Shown piece after piece: positions 1 through 8,726 of a stretch of 64,000 nt of DNA; position 1 is the stretch's first letter, and the number at the start of each line of letters is the position of its first letter. The DNA is from JAFGPJ01 sp964612465. Lineage in GTDB: Bacteria > Planctomycetota > Phycisphaerae > Sedimentisphaerales > Anaerobacaceae. Location of the stretch: positions 1 to 64,000 of the forward strand of contig CAZTDF010000001.1 of the NCBI GenBank assembly GCA_964612465.1, written 5' to 3'. The translations under genes were made by a program, and so were the position numbers. Under the pieces are notes generated by a model. The model did no database searches. It worked only from the letters and a program-made list of their open reading frames with translations, and was not told the DNA's origin.

Positions 1-153
1 CGATTCAAGCAATTGCTTTTTCCACTTGGCAATCTGGCTCGGATGAACCTCATACCAACTGGCCAGTTCAGCTATCGTCTTGTCGCCTTTAGCCGCGGCC
101 AGGGCAACTTCGGCTTTGAATGCCGCGCTGTGATTACGTCTTTTGTTTTTCAT
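1..153 (-). CDS. IS3-type transposase OrfA, N-terminal part (cut by window edge)
   Basis: The first 51 codons of a small helix-turn-helix protein are read leftward from an ATG at 153 and run off the window. The peptide begins MKNKRRNHSAAFKAEVALAA and continues with TIAELASWYEVHPSQIAKWK. This is the classic N-terminus of the OrfA/InsA protein of IS3-family elements, which binds the terminal repeats and is joined to OrfB by frameshifting. An AGGAGA ribosome-binding site lies just upstream of the start. The OrfB half and one end of the element lie outside the window. The noncoding 154-227 should contain the other end of the element, next to the broken recombinase at 228-883. I could not define the terminal repeat. 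Confidence 0.8.
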   Translation of the reverse strand, partial: MKNKRRNHSAAFKAEVALAAAKGDKTIAELASWYEVHPSQIAKWKKQLLES

Positions 154-227
154 GAATCTGTCTCCTGATTATTTTATCGTCTCAGGCTACAAATCCACCT
201 TAATTATGCGCCCAGTTTTTGTGGAGT

Positions 228-883
228 ATTATAACAAAACGTTCAACCGTTAACAGGGACATTAGAAACCTAAAGGCATTCATTCACTGGTGCAGGAAAC
301 ATAGATATGTGAATGGAGAAATTGAAATCAAGCTATTGAAGGAAGACGAGAGACCTGTGAAATTCTGACTCACACTCAGATAAGAAAACTGCTTTCAGCT
401 TTTAGACCCTATCAAACGATGAGAATGAGAATTCTATTGGCTTTGGGCACAGGCTTAAGACGCGGTGACATCGAATTATTAAGAGTCTCTGATATTGACT
501 TTGAAAACAGCCATGTCGCTACACAGAGCCAAAAAACCAGAAAGAGCATGGGTTCACGTCCAGTACCAGTTCCGATCATGGCAGAGCTTAAAAAATATGT
601 TTCAGGATTAGATCCTAAGCAAGAGAAAATATTTGTTGACTGTTTCAAGCAATACAGATGGAACAAGATACGCGAAAAGCTTGGTTTGGGTGATTTCAAA
701 TTTCATGATTTGCGCAAGACCTTTGGCTCTGTGCTTGCTCAAAACGGCGTATCCACTGCTGTCACACAAAGGCTGCTGGAACATTCTTAATCAGATCTAA
801 CCAAAAAGTGCTATATAAATGTTGATCCTGTGCTGCGCCAAGCGGTTGATCTAATACCGGCTGGTGACTTGTTGAAGAGATAG
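228..883 (+). pseudogene. tyrosine recombinase (phage-type integrase), decayed remnant
   Basis: Translated in pieces, this is the core-binding and catalytic part of a tyrosine recombinase. TVNRDIRNLKAFIHWC is followed by LTHTQIRKLLSAF, then GTGLRRGDIELL (catalytic Arg box), FHDLRKTFGSVLAQNG (HxxR box) and QRLLEHS, leading to CYINVDP with the terminal Tyr. It is broken in two ways. One base is missing near 362-368, which shifts the frame. An in-frame TAA at 788-790 falls just after the HS of the LLEHS motif, and the same frame then continues to a natural stop at 883. The N-terminal domain is missing where the IS3-type element abuts. It is therefore a non-functional relic of an integrated element. 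The longest open piece is 419-790. Confidence 0.8.
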
Positions 884-1023
884 TACACATGAGCTGATAT
901 ATCATAGGAGGATACCAGTATAGCAAGTCGATCATAGCAGATGCTCCAAACTTGTCTTCAACTACCTAAAAAAGTTACAAATCCTCGCCGACACAGTGGG
1001 GGTACGATAGAATATTGGAGATT

Positions 1024-1051
1024 TTGATTTATCCGTAATAAAATGTATAGT
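1024..1051 (+). promoter_or_regulatory. candidate sigma-70-type promoter for the two-component pair
   Basis: TTGATT at 1024-1029 and TATAGT at 1046-1051 are separated by 16 bases in an AT-rich stretch about 95 bases upstream of the response-regulator start. Nothing else in 884-1143 looks coding. The call rests on the match to the consensus alone. Confidence 0.35.
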
Positions 1052-1143
1052 ATCTTAACTTGAATTGACTTTTTCATAATATTTACATGCAAGAGTGAGT
1101 GTAAACAGGATACACGTTGTAGTAATTGAGGACTGTGCCAAAC

Positions 1144-2514
1144 ATGCAGAGGATTACAGATACGTCCAAGATACTTATCGCAGATGATCAAGCGGATGTG
1201 CTCAAAGCCCTTTGTCTACTGCTCAAACCTGAAGGATACGAAATAAAAACGGCCTCATCCGTTGAAGAGATCATCGATGCGGTTAATAGCATTGATTTAG
1301 ACGTTGTCCTGATGGATCTTAATTATATACGAGGTGAAACTTCGGGCAGGCAAGGTTTAGGCTTGCTCAAGAGAATCCATCATATCGATGAATCGCTGCC
1401 GGTAGTCGTCATGACGGCGTGGAGCAGTATTGAGCTTGCCGTTGAGGTGATGCGTTGTGGTGCTCGTGATTTCATCCAAAAGCCTTGGAAAAATGAACGT
1501 ATTCTCTCTGTCCTTCAAACGCAAGTCGAGTTGGGCCGCGCCTTGCGCGAAGGCAGAAAGCTGTCGCAGGAAATTGATTATCTCAAAGATCAAGGCCGCA
1601 AGATGCTGATCGCCGAGTCACCGACAATGCGGCCGGTCGTGGAGACTATCGCCAAAGTGGGATCCTCCGATGCCAATGTCCTGATTACAGGTGAGAATGG
1701 CAGCGGCAAGGGCGTTGTGGCTCAGGCTTTGCACACGGCCTCGCTTCGCAGGAACAAAACACTGGTTACGGTCAATGCCGCCAGCGTGCCGGAGACCGTT
1801 TTCGAAAGCGAGCTGTTTGGTCACGTAGCAGGGGCTTTTACGGATGCCAAGGCCGATCGCATGGGGCGATTCCAATTGGCGGATGAAGGAACGCTATTCC
1901 TGGATGAGATTGCCGCGGTCCCCGTGAATCTACAATCGAAACTGTTGCGTGTGCTGGAAAGCGGCGAATTTGAACGCATCGGTTCATCCAGGACCTGTCA
2001 TGTGAATGTCCGTATCCTTTCGGCCACAAATGCTAATCTTGACCAGGAGGTTGCCGCCGGCAACTTTCGTCAGGACTTGCTGTATCGTCTCAATACCGTC
2101 TGTATCCATGTGCCGCCACTGCGAAAGCGACCTGAGGACATCCCGCTGCTGGCAAACCATTTCCTGCAGGAATACGTTACTAAGTACCGAAAGGCAATTA
2201 CCGGTTTTAGCGATGCTGCTCTGGAGGCGCTTCTGGATTATCTCTGGCCGGGTAACGTACGGCAACTGGACCACGCTATTGAACGCGCTGTTCTGATGGC
2301 GCAGACGCCATTGCTCGGGCCGGCCGACCTTGGCTTGCGTCCAGGCGAGCCGTCGAGCCCACATTTTGAGAACATGACATTGGATCAGCTCGAACGTTGG
2401 GCTGTCCACAGGGCGTTTGATCGGTACGATGGAGATATCAGCAAGGCGGCACAGGCCCTCGGTCTCAGCCGGGCGGCCTTGTACCGTCGGCTTGAGAAGC
2501 ATCAGATTGAATAA
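1144..2514 (+). CDS. NtrC-family sigma-54-dependent response regulator
   Basis: This is a 456-residue cytoplasmic transcription activator with three domains. The receiver domain (about 8-125) has the acidic pair DD at 14-15, phospho-acceptor Asp58 in VVLMDLN, the MTAW switch residue and FIQKPW lysine. The AAA+ sigma-54 interaction domain (about 155-385) has Walker A GENGSGKG, ESELFGH, the GAFT loop and Walker B TLFLDE. The C-terminal Fis-type helix-turn-helix is AAQALGLSRAALYRRL. The sigma-54 contact loop reads GAFTDA rather than the usual GAFTGA. I chose the ATG at 1144 because GAGGA at 1128-1132 sits at a good distance; TTG 1126 and GTG 1135 are possible. The gene ends one base before the kinase start, so the two form one unit. 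The likely target is the efflux operon starting at 4015. Confidence 0.93.
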   Translation: MQRITDTSKILIADDQADVLKALCLLLKPEGYEIKTASSVEEIIDAVNSIDLDVVLMDLNYIRGETSGRQGLGLLKRIHHIDESLPVVVMTAWSSIELAVEVMRCGARDFIQKPWKNERILSVLQTQVELGRALREGRKLSQEIDYLKDQGRKMLIAESPTMRPVVETIAKVGSSDANVLITGENGSGKGVVAQALHTASLRRNKTLVTVNAASVPETVFESELFGHVAGAFTDAKADRMGRFQLADEGTLFLDEIAAVPVNLQSKLLRVLESGEFERIGSSRTCHVNVRILSATNANLDQEVAAGNFRQDLLYRLNTVCIHVPPLRKRPEDIPLLANHFLQEYVTKYRKAITGFSDAALEALLDYLWPGNVRQLDHAIERAVLMAQTPLLGPADLGLRPGEPSSPHFENMTLDQLERWAVHRAFDRYDGDISKAAQALGLSRAALYRRLEKHQIE

Positions 2515-2515
2515 A

Positions 2516-3844
2516 ATGAGATTTGAACGAAAGATTACTGTCCTCTCCTTATTGAGCGGTCTGGTTGGTGTCCTGATGGCTCTTGTGCTGTTATGGACGA
2601 GATCTTTTCAATTCTCCACTCAACTGAGCCTGACAATTCTTATGCTGGCCTGCTGGATAGGATTTGCCCTGTCTGTCAAGAACAAGGTGGCCTTTCCCTT
2701 GCGTACGATTTTGAACCTCCTGGGTGCCTTGCGCGAGGGGGATTATTCCATGCGTCTCCGAGGTGCCCGCCGGGACGATGCGATGGGTGAGCTGGCCTGG
2801 GAAGTTAATCGTTTAGTCCAGTTCTTACAGCGACAGAGGTTCGACAAAGTCGAATCGACAGCTCTGCTGAGAAAGATTCTTGCCGAGATCGACGTGGCCC
2901 TTTTCGGATTTGATTCAAGGGGCATCTTGCGGTGGATCAATGACAGCGGACGACGATTGCTCAAGCTGAACAATGAGAAGATCATAGGTTGTCACGCCAA
3001 GAAATTCGGGCTCGATCTTTGCCTGAGAGGAGCATCACCGCGTATTGTTGATCTTTCACTTCCGGGAGGCGTGGGACGGTGGGAGCTGCGTCGCGCGACC
3101 TACCGGGAGAAAGGTCTGTCACATCAATTGGTTTTTCTGTCCGATATGACCCGTACCCTCCACGAAGAGCAACGCCAGGCATGGAGACGCCTGATTCAAA
3201 TTCTGCGTCACGAGATTAACAACAGCCTGACGCCCATACAATCCGTGGCTCAGAGTCTGCAAACGCGTCTGAAGCAAAAACCCCGCTCTCAAAACTGGGA
3301 GGATGATGTGCGTGAGGGCTTGAAGATCATCGCCGAACGATCCGAGGTATTAGGAGGTTTCATTGCTTCCTATTCCAGATTGACGCGCCTGCCTGATCCG
3401 ACTTTTGCTGAGATGAACGTTGAGACATGGATACGGCATGTCATCGGTTTGGAGACCCGCTTGTTAGTGGAGATTACGCACGGCCCTGAGCTGTCGATTC
3501 AAGCCGACCGCAGCCAGCTCGACCAACTTCTCATCAATATCGTATCCAACGCCGTGGAGGCCAGCCAGGAAACCAAGCGGCAGGCGGACGAACACGTGAC
3601 GATTACTTGGGGGATCGCCGGATCATTTCTTGAGGTTTGTATCGATGACGATGGCCCCGGACTCGATACGACTAAGGACCCTTTTGTGCCGTTTTTTACA
3701 ACGAAATCCCAAGGTTCCGGCATTGGTTTAGCCCTAAGCCGCCAGATTGCCGAGGCTCATGGGGGCTATCTGTTGCTCACCAATCATCCGGATCGGCCTG
3801 GTTGCCGGGCGCTATTGAGACTGCCCATTGATCGCCGCCCATAG
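2516..3844 (+). CDS. NtrY/NtrB-type membrane sensor histidine kinase
   Basis: This 442-residue kinase is the partner of the regulator immediately upstream. It has two transmembrane helices (about 8-27 and 36-54) with almost no periplasmic loop, then a HAMP-like stretch and a PAS-like domain (about 118-210, GFDSRGILRWINDSG). The catalytic core carries H-box LRHEINNSLTP (phospho-His232), N-box LLINIVSNAVEAS, G1 DDDGPGL and G2 GSGIGLALS. The HExxN-type H-box is typical of NtrB/NtrY kinases that pair with sigma-54 activators. With little outside the membrane, it probably senses an internal or membrane signal. The ATG at 2516 follows the regulator stop by one base. A longer frame opens at 2417 but overlaps the regulator and adds nothing recognisable. 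Confidence 0.92.
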   Translation: MRFERKITVLSLLSGLVGVLMALVLLWTRSFQFSTQLSLTILMLACWIGFALSVKNKVAFPLRTILNLLGALREGDYSMRLRGARRDDAMGELAWEVNRLVQFLQRQRFDKVESTALLRKILAEIDVALFGFDSRGILRWINDSGRRLLKLNNEKIIGCHAKKFGLDLCLRGASPRIVDLSLPGGVGRWELRRATYREKGLSHQLVFLSDMTRTLHEEQRQAWRRLIQILRHEINNSLTPIQSVAQSLQTRLKQKPRSQNWEDDVREGLKIIAERSEVLGGFIASYSRLTRLPDPTFAEMNVETWIRHVIGLETRLLVEITHGPELSIQADRSQLDQLLINIVSNAVEASQETKRQADEHVTITWGIAGSFLEVCIDDDGPGLDTTKDPFVPFFTTKSQGSGIGLALSRQIAEAHGGYLLLTNHPDRPGCRALLRLPIDRRP

Positions 3845-3876
3845 CACGTTCCCTAATTGGTGAATCCAAAAGAATC

Positions 3877-3913
3877 TGTCCGATATCGAGCGCGTTTTTT
3901 CTAAAATCGGACA
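3877..3913 (+). promoter_or_regulatory. inverted repeat, candidate upstream activator site
   Basis: TGTCCGAT at 3877-3884 and its exact reverse complement ATCGGACA at 3906-3913 flank 21 bases, centred about 90 bases upstream of the -24 element at 3986. This position suits an enhancer for the NtrC-type activator encoded just upstream. It could instead be a stem terminating the kinase transcript, because a T run lies within the loop. Confidence 0.4.
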
Positions 3914-3985
3914 CTTCATCAAGCATGCGTGGTTGCAAATGCACTTTTTTGACGCCAAGATAGCCGATTCTGCAATAAATCGTTC

Positions 3986-4001
3986 TGGCACGCGACTTGT
4001 A
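3986..4001 (+). promoter_or_regulatory. candidate sigma-54 (-24/-12) promoter of the efflux operon
   Basis: The 16 bases TGGCACGCGACTTGTA match the sigma-54 consensus TGGCAC-N5-TTGCA except for GT instead of GC at -12, with the correct ten-base spacing between the GG and the GT. It lies between a sigma-54 activator gene and the operon that activator probably controls. The predicted start of transcription would be about 4011-4013, almost at the ATG at 4015, so the mRNA would be nearly leaderless. That is either a peculiarity or a sign the match is accidental. Confidence 0.45.
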
Positions 4002-4014
4002 TATAAGACTCGAC

Positions 4015-5277
4015 ATGGATATACCAAGAAAATCTCGAAAAGTCAGGCGTATCGTAATCCGCATTATTGTTGTGATAATCACGGTCGCAGTCATTACTGT
4101 GATTACTCTGGGTCTGTCGCGATTAGAGCCGGCGGCACCATCTGTCGAGCGTCAAACACTTCTGATTGACGGTGTTAAGCGAGGTGATATTATCCTTGAA
4201 GTCCGTGGTGTCGGCACGCTCATATCGGAAGATATGCTCGTCGTGCCCTCACGAGTTAGCGGTCGTGCATTGCGCATTTTGATTCAGGCCGGAGCTCCTG
4301 TCGAGCCTAATACTGTTATCTTTGAGCTTGGCAATCCCCAGTTGGAATTGAATTGGAAGGATGCTCAGACCCAACTCAACTCGGCTCAGGCGCAATTTGA
4401 GGCTTCAAAGGCCCAACTCCTGAATCAGGAATATACATACAAAGCTGGTATTGCAGCAACCGAAGCTCTCGTTAGTAATGCCAGACTCACGTTTGAAGTG
4501 GACAAAAAGCAACATGAGGATGGCTTAATTTCCGACCTTCGACTGAAGTTATCAAAAAGTAACGTTGATCTACTGGAAAACCAGTTAGATGTCGAGAAGA
4601 AACAATTTGACGTATGGCTTAACCAGACCAAACCGGCACAGTTGGTGCTGGACAAAGCTTCGCTCGAGCGGGCGCGGTCTCAGTATAATCTCGCAGAAGA
4701 AGACTACATGTCATTGAAGGTGCGTGCAGGAGCAACTGGTGTTCTCGCTCCGATTCAGGTTCCCATTGAACTGGGTCAGCAGATCGGAGCAGGTCAGATT
4801 GTGGCTCGGATCACAAATCCACATCAGCTCATTGCGCGTCTTCAAATCCCTCAAGGTCAGGCTCGGGATGTACGGATTGGATTGCCCGCAGAGATCGACA
4901 CCTATAACGGAGTTGTATCAGGCCGTGTTTCGCGTATCGAGCCGACTGTCATGGAAGGTAATGTGACCGTAGACATATCGCTGGATGGGGAGTTACCCAA
5001 AGGATCCCGGCCGGATTTATCGGTGGTCGGGACGATAGAAATCGAACAGCTCATCGACATATTATACGTAGGCCGCCCCGTGCTCGCCTCGGCAGACAGC
5101 AAGGTCGAGCTATTTAAGCTTATCGAAGACGACCGGTTCGCCGTGCGCGTCCCCGTACAGTTCGGCAAAACCTCGGTCAGTACTATCGAAGTGCTCAACG
5201 GTCTGGTTGTTGGCGATCAGATCATCCTCTCTGATGTATCGCAGTGGGATACGGTGGATAAAATACGTTTGAAGTAA
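4015..5277 (+). CDS. HlyD/MacA-type periplasmic adaptor protein
   Basis: This 420-residue membrane-fusion protein would link the inner-membrane ABC permeases to the outer-membrane channel at 34660. After a basic N-terminus it has one transmembrane anchor (about 14-36). A lipoyl/barrel-sandwich half (GRALRILIQAGAPVEPNTVIFEL) leads into a long helical hairpin rich in Gln, Ala and Leu (about 105-235). The return strand GATGVLAPIQVPIELGQQI and beta-barrel/membrane-proximal parts complete the protein. These are the HlyD-like elements in the usual order. It is the only adaptor in the locus despite eleven permeases, so it presumably serves all of them. The ATG at 4015 was chosen over the TTG at 3997, which would lie inside the candidate promoter. 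Confidence 0.88.
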   Translation: MDIPRKSRKVRRIVIRIIVVIITVAVITVITLGLSRLEPAAPSVERQTLLIDGVKRGDIILEVRGVGTLISEDMLVVPSRVSGRALRILIQAGAPVEPNTVIFELGNPQLELNWKDAQTQLNSAQAQFEASKAQLLNQEYTYKAGIAATEALVSNARLTFEVDKKQHEDGLISDLRLKLSKSNVDLLENQLDVEKKQFDVWLNQTKPAQLVLDKASLERARSQYNLAEEDYMSLKVRAGATGVLAPIQVPIELGQQIGAGQIVARITNPHQLIARLQIPQGQARDVRIGLPAEIDTYNGVVSGRVSRIEPTVMEGNVTVDISLDGELPKGSRPDLSVVGTIEIEQLIDILYVGRPVLASADSKVELFKLIEDDRFAVRVPVQFGKTSVSTIEVLNGLVVGDQIILSDVSQWDTVDKIRLK

Positions 5278-5357
5278 TTGTGTGTTCACAGTTATTAGTC
5301 CACAGAAAAAAGAAAGTTATGATTACAAACAGTAATCTGGAATCCGGAGAACAAATA

Positions 5358-6071
5358 ATGAAAGACTCTAATGATGCACTTATCAAGATTGAAGATCTCC
5401 ACAAGGTTTTTGTCACGGAAGAAGTGGAAACCCATGCCCTTTCTGGGGTGTACCTGAAGATCCAAAAAGGTGAGTACGTTTCTATCGCCGGGCCCTCTGG
5501 CTGCGGCAAGTCCACGCTGCTGTCAATCATGGGCCTGCTGGATTCACCCACAAAGGGGGACTACTGGCTCAACGGCTCTCCAGCGGCAGAGCTGTCGGCC
5601 TCGCAGCGAGCGCGTATCCGGAACAGAGAGGTGGGATTCATTTTTCAGAGCTTTAACCTTATCGGAGACCTGACCGTGCACGAGAACGTGGAGCTGCCCT
5701 TGACCTATCGGCGTATGCCCAAGGCCGAACGACAGCAGCGTGTACATACTGCCCTGGAACGTGTTGCCATGGCCCACCGTATGAAGCACTACCCCAGTCA
5801 GCTTTCCGGGGGTCAACAGCAGCGTGTGGCTGTTGCACGCGCCTTGGCCGGCACCCCGGCGATTCTGCTGGCCGATGAGCCGACAGGGAATCTCGACTCG
5901 GCTAATGGCAAGGCTGTGATGGATCTGTTGGCGGAGCTTCACAGCGAGGGCGCCACAATCTGCATGGTTACCCATGATGAACGCTACGCCCACTACGCCC
6001 ATCGGGCGGTGCATTTGTTTGACGGCCGAATCGTAGATGAAGAGCAAGCGTCAAAAGAGCAGATAACATAA
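5358..6071 (+). CDS. MacB/LolD-type ABC transporter ATPase (first)
   Basis: This 237-residue cytoplasmic ATPase would energise the neighbouring permeases. All motifs are intact: Walker A GPSGCGKST, Q-loop FQSFNL, signature LSGGQQQR, Walker B ILLADEPTG, D-loop GNLDS and H-loop VTHDE. The short, permease-free architecture is that of LolD/MacB-type exporters that use mechanotransmission. The start at 5358 has GGAG eight bases upstream; an upstream in-frame start at 5280 would add 26 unrelated residues. It is encoded between the adaptor and the first permease, in one operon. Confidence 0.93.
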   Translation: MKDSNDALIKIEDLHKVFVTEEVETHALSGVYLKIQKGEYVSIAGPSGCGKSTLLSIMGLLDSPTKGDYWLNGSPAAELSASQRARIRNREVGFIFQSFNLIGDLTVHENVELPLTYRRMPKAERQQRVHTALERVAMAHRMKHYPSQLSGGQQQRVAVARALAGTPAILLADEPTGNLDSANGKAVMDLLAELHSEGATICMVTHDERYAHYAHRAVHLFDGRIVDEEQASKEQIT

Positions 6072-6159
6072 AAGTAGATCACAGTTGGATGAAGAGACCC
6101 GAAAATTCTGTTGTGATTAGTGATCTTCAATCGGTGAGTTATAAACACGAAGAAATACC

Positions 6160-8688
6160 ATGACGACCTTAATCAACGACTTAAAATATGCGTTTCGTAT
6201 GCTGGCTAAGCGTCCCGGTTTCACGGCCATTGCCCTGATCACATTGGCGATCGGCATCGGGGCCAACACGATTATGTTCAGTGTGGTCAATACTCTGCTG
6301 TTTCGACCGCTGCACGTCAAAGACCCCGACCGATTGGTGCGCTGTGAGTTTGATAAGTTCCGTCTCGTCATTTATGCGGGCTATGTCGACCTGCGTGACA
6401 ATAATCCGGTGTTCAGTGATCTCATCTCCCACAATTATGCCAGAAGAACCTGTACCCTGGTAAGAGACGGCAGTGCAAGGCATGTGGATCCGCTGTACGT
6501 CACGGCCAACTACTTCGACGTCCTGGGGGGTGCACCCCTCTATGGGCGGACTTTCTTGCCTGAGGAGGAAGTCGCCGGTAGCGAGCCGGTGGTGGTCCTG
6601 AGCTACCGAACTTGGCAGCGCCTGGGGGCTGAGCCCGAGATCGTGGGCCAATATGTGCGTCTCACTGGTAAGCTTTTTAGAATCATTGGCGTTGTACCAA
6701 AGACGTTCACAGGCGCATCCGTCATCGGCCCCGACCTCTGGTTGCCTCTGGGCACGTACGGTCTTGTGGGCAGATACTATAAAGAGAAGCCGGAGAAGCC
6801 GGATGACCGATGGCACTATGCGCCATCGGTCTTAGTGGGACGACTCAAACCTGGCGTGAGCATATCGGAGGCGCAAGCATGGCTACAATCTATGCTCCCA
6901 CGCCTGAAGCAGATTGATCCCTGGATGTTTAAAGAGAAGGTCTCGTTTCGCCTCCGCCCGTTGCCCAGACTCAGCGCCGGTGCTGGCGACAATGACAGGC
7001 CCACATTGGGTCGTATCAGCCTGGGTTTGATGGGAATCTCCGGGATCATCCTGCTCATTGCCTGCCTGAACCTGGCGAGTATGATTGTCGTTCAAGGAGA
7101 GGGGCGCCATCGAGAGATCGCCATCCGTGCGGCCATCGGGGGGGGGCGTCTGAGGATCATGCGGCAGTTACTTATCGAATCGCTTCTCTTGGCCGTATTC
7201 GGAGGTATCCTGGCTGTGGCCGTAGCCCTCTGGGGCATCAGGATTCTCAAGCTGTGGGCGGCGATGGGTCAGCTTCCCATGCAGTTGGGGGAGGCCATCG
7301 CCTCTGGAATCACGCTTGATGTGCGCGTCTTGGGAGCCACATTGAGTTTCTGCCTGATTGCCACCGTACTCTTCGGCCTGAAACCGGCCCTGCGCCTATC
7401 AGGACGCGATCTCTGTGGTGACCTGAAAGAATCCGGTCGAGGTGTACTTCAAGCCACGCGAACAAGGCGATGGTTCGTACCACGCGGCCTGTCGGTGCTC
7501 TGTCAAATGGCCCTGTCTGTTGCGCTCGTCATGTGCGCGACACTCTTGGCTCGAACCGCGCTGAGGGCCACCCGGACCGAACCAAGTTTTGGCCTGGACG
7601 GTAAGCTGATCGTCAGCCTGGAGGCATTCGCAGGAGGGTACAACATTGTTCAAGCAAAGCAAGCCTGCGAGACCTTGGCCGAGCGATTGCAGGATGTCCC
7701 CGAGATTCAGGCAGTTGGCCTGTCTTATAAATCGCCTGTGGACCTGGGGTGGTGGCCTTGGAGTAAGGAAAGAGTCATCGAGTATGCGCCGGGCCGCGCA
7801 GACGAAACGTCAGGCAGCCTATTGACGAAGGCACTTCACGAGTACGAGGTGAACGGCGATTACTTCAAGGCGATGGGAATTCGGCTCTTACAAGGCCGGC
7901 CCTTTCGCCATCTCGACAGTGCCCCCGATGCAGAGGAAGTCGTGATCATCGATGAGCTTCTGGCCCGCAAACTCCGGCCGGATGGCAGTGCCCTTGGTTG
8001 TCTCATCCAGTATGGCGATGACGGGTTATCGTCGCCCCGCCGAGTGGTCGGAATCGTACCGAACCTACAGAGCGTTTGGGGCAATGGGGAAGTTCAACCC
8101 CATGTCTATAGCCCACTCAAAGCCCACCATGTACCTGAATCCATCCATCTGCACGCCAGAAGTACGGCATCGGGAGCCGAGGCCGCCCTCGTGCGAAGCA
8201 TCGGCGCGCGCATTCGAAAGATCGATCCTCGTCTACCGGTCCTCTCGGTAGCGTCTCTGGCGGACCAACATCGCAATCATCCCACCGTATTGTTCACGAG
8301 AGTCGTTGCCCGACTTGCAGTGATGTTTGGGGCCATGGCCCTGTTCCTGGCCGGTATGGGCCTTTATGCTGTCAAGAGCCATAGGGTCGCCTCGCGCACC
8401 CCTGAGATTGGCATCCGCATGTCGTTGGGCGCCACTCGGCGGGACGTCCTGACCCTGGTACTGCGTCAGGGCTCAATATCGACGTTCGTAGGGCTGCTGG
8501 TCGGCACGCTACTGGCGATCGTCATGACGCGGGTGATTCGCAGCGTGCTCCACGGCATCAGTACCATTGATCTTGTGAGCATCGTTGTCACCGTGGCTAT
8601 GCTCACAGCTACTTCACTGCTGGCCAGTTGCCTCCCGGCGCGTCGGGCTGCGAAGATCGATCCGATGGAAGCATTGCGGTATGAATGA
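6160..8688 (+). CDS. MacB-like FtsX permease 1 (duplicated 'orphan' type)
   Basis: This 842-residue inner-membrane permease has the duplicated architecture known from acidobacterial orphan permeases (ADOP). TM1 (about 20-42) is followed by a periplasmic MacB_PCD domain to about 285 and an FtsX domain with three helices (about 290-410). A linker helix near 445 leads to a second periplasmic domain and a second FtsX domain (about 715-835). It has no ATPase domain and depends on the ATPase encoded upstream. The N-terminus reads PGFTAIALITLAIGIGANT and the C-terminus ends KIDPMEALRYE, both shared with most other permeases here. The coupling motif EIGIRMSLGA is present. It belongs to subgroup A with the genes at 8727, 29561 and 32132. 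The substrate cannot be read from the sequence. Confidence 0.9.
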   Translation: MTTLINDLKYAFRMLAKRPGFTAIALITLAIGIGANTIMFSVVNTLLFRPLHVKDPDRLVRCEFDKFRLVIYAGYVDLRDNNPVFSDLISHNYARRTCTLVRDGSARHVDPLYVTANYFDVLGGAPLYGRTFLPEEEVAGSEPVVVLSYRTWQRLGAEPEIVGQYVRLTGKLFRIIGVVPKTFTGASVIGPDLWLPLGTYGLVGRYYKEKPEKPDDRWHYAPSVLVGRLKPGVSISEAQAWLQSMLPRLKQIDPWMFKEKVSFRLRPLPRLSAGAGDNDRPTLGRISLGLMGISGIILLIACLNLASMIVVQGEGRHREIAIRAAIGGGRLRIMRQLLIESLLLAVFGGILAVAVALWGIRILKLWAAMGQLPMQLGEAIASGITLDVRVLGATLSFCLIATVLFGLKPALRLSGRDLCGDLKESGRGVLQATRTRRWFVPRGLSVLCQMALSVALVMCATLLARTALRATRTEPSFGLDGKLIVSLEAFAGGYNIVQAKQACETLAERLQDVPEIQAVGLSYKSPVDLGWWPWSKERVIEYAPGRADETSGSLLTKALHEYEVNGDYFKAMGIRLLQGRPFRHLDSAPDAEEVVIIDELLARKLRPDGSALGCLIQYGDDGLSSPRRVVGIVPNLQSVWGNGEVQPHVYSPLKAHHVPESIHLHARSTASGAEAALVRSIGARIRKIDPRLPVLSVASLADQHRNHPTVLFTRVVARLAVMFGAMALFLAGMGLYAVKSHRVASRTPEIGIRMSLGATRRDVLTLVLRQGSISTFVGLLVGTLLAIVMTRVIRSVLHGISTIDLVSIVVTVAMLTATSLLASCLPARRAAKIDPMEALRYE

Positions 8689-8726
8689 TGAGTAATGATT
8701 GTTGAATAAAAACCAAAGGGAATACC

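Noticed and set aside
2417..2515. Upstream start for the histidine kinase
   Set aside because: It would overlap the response-regulator C-terminus by about 100 bases and add a sequence with no feature; ATG 2516 begins directly before the first membrane helix.
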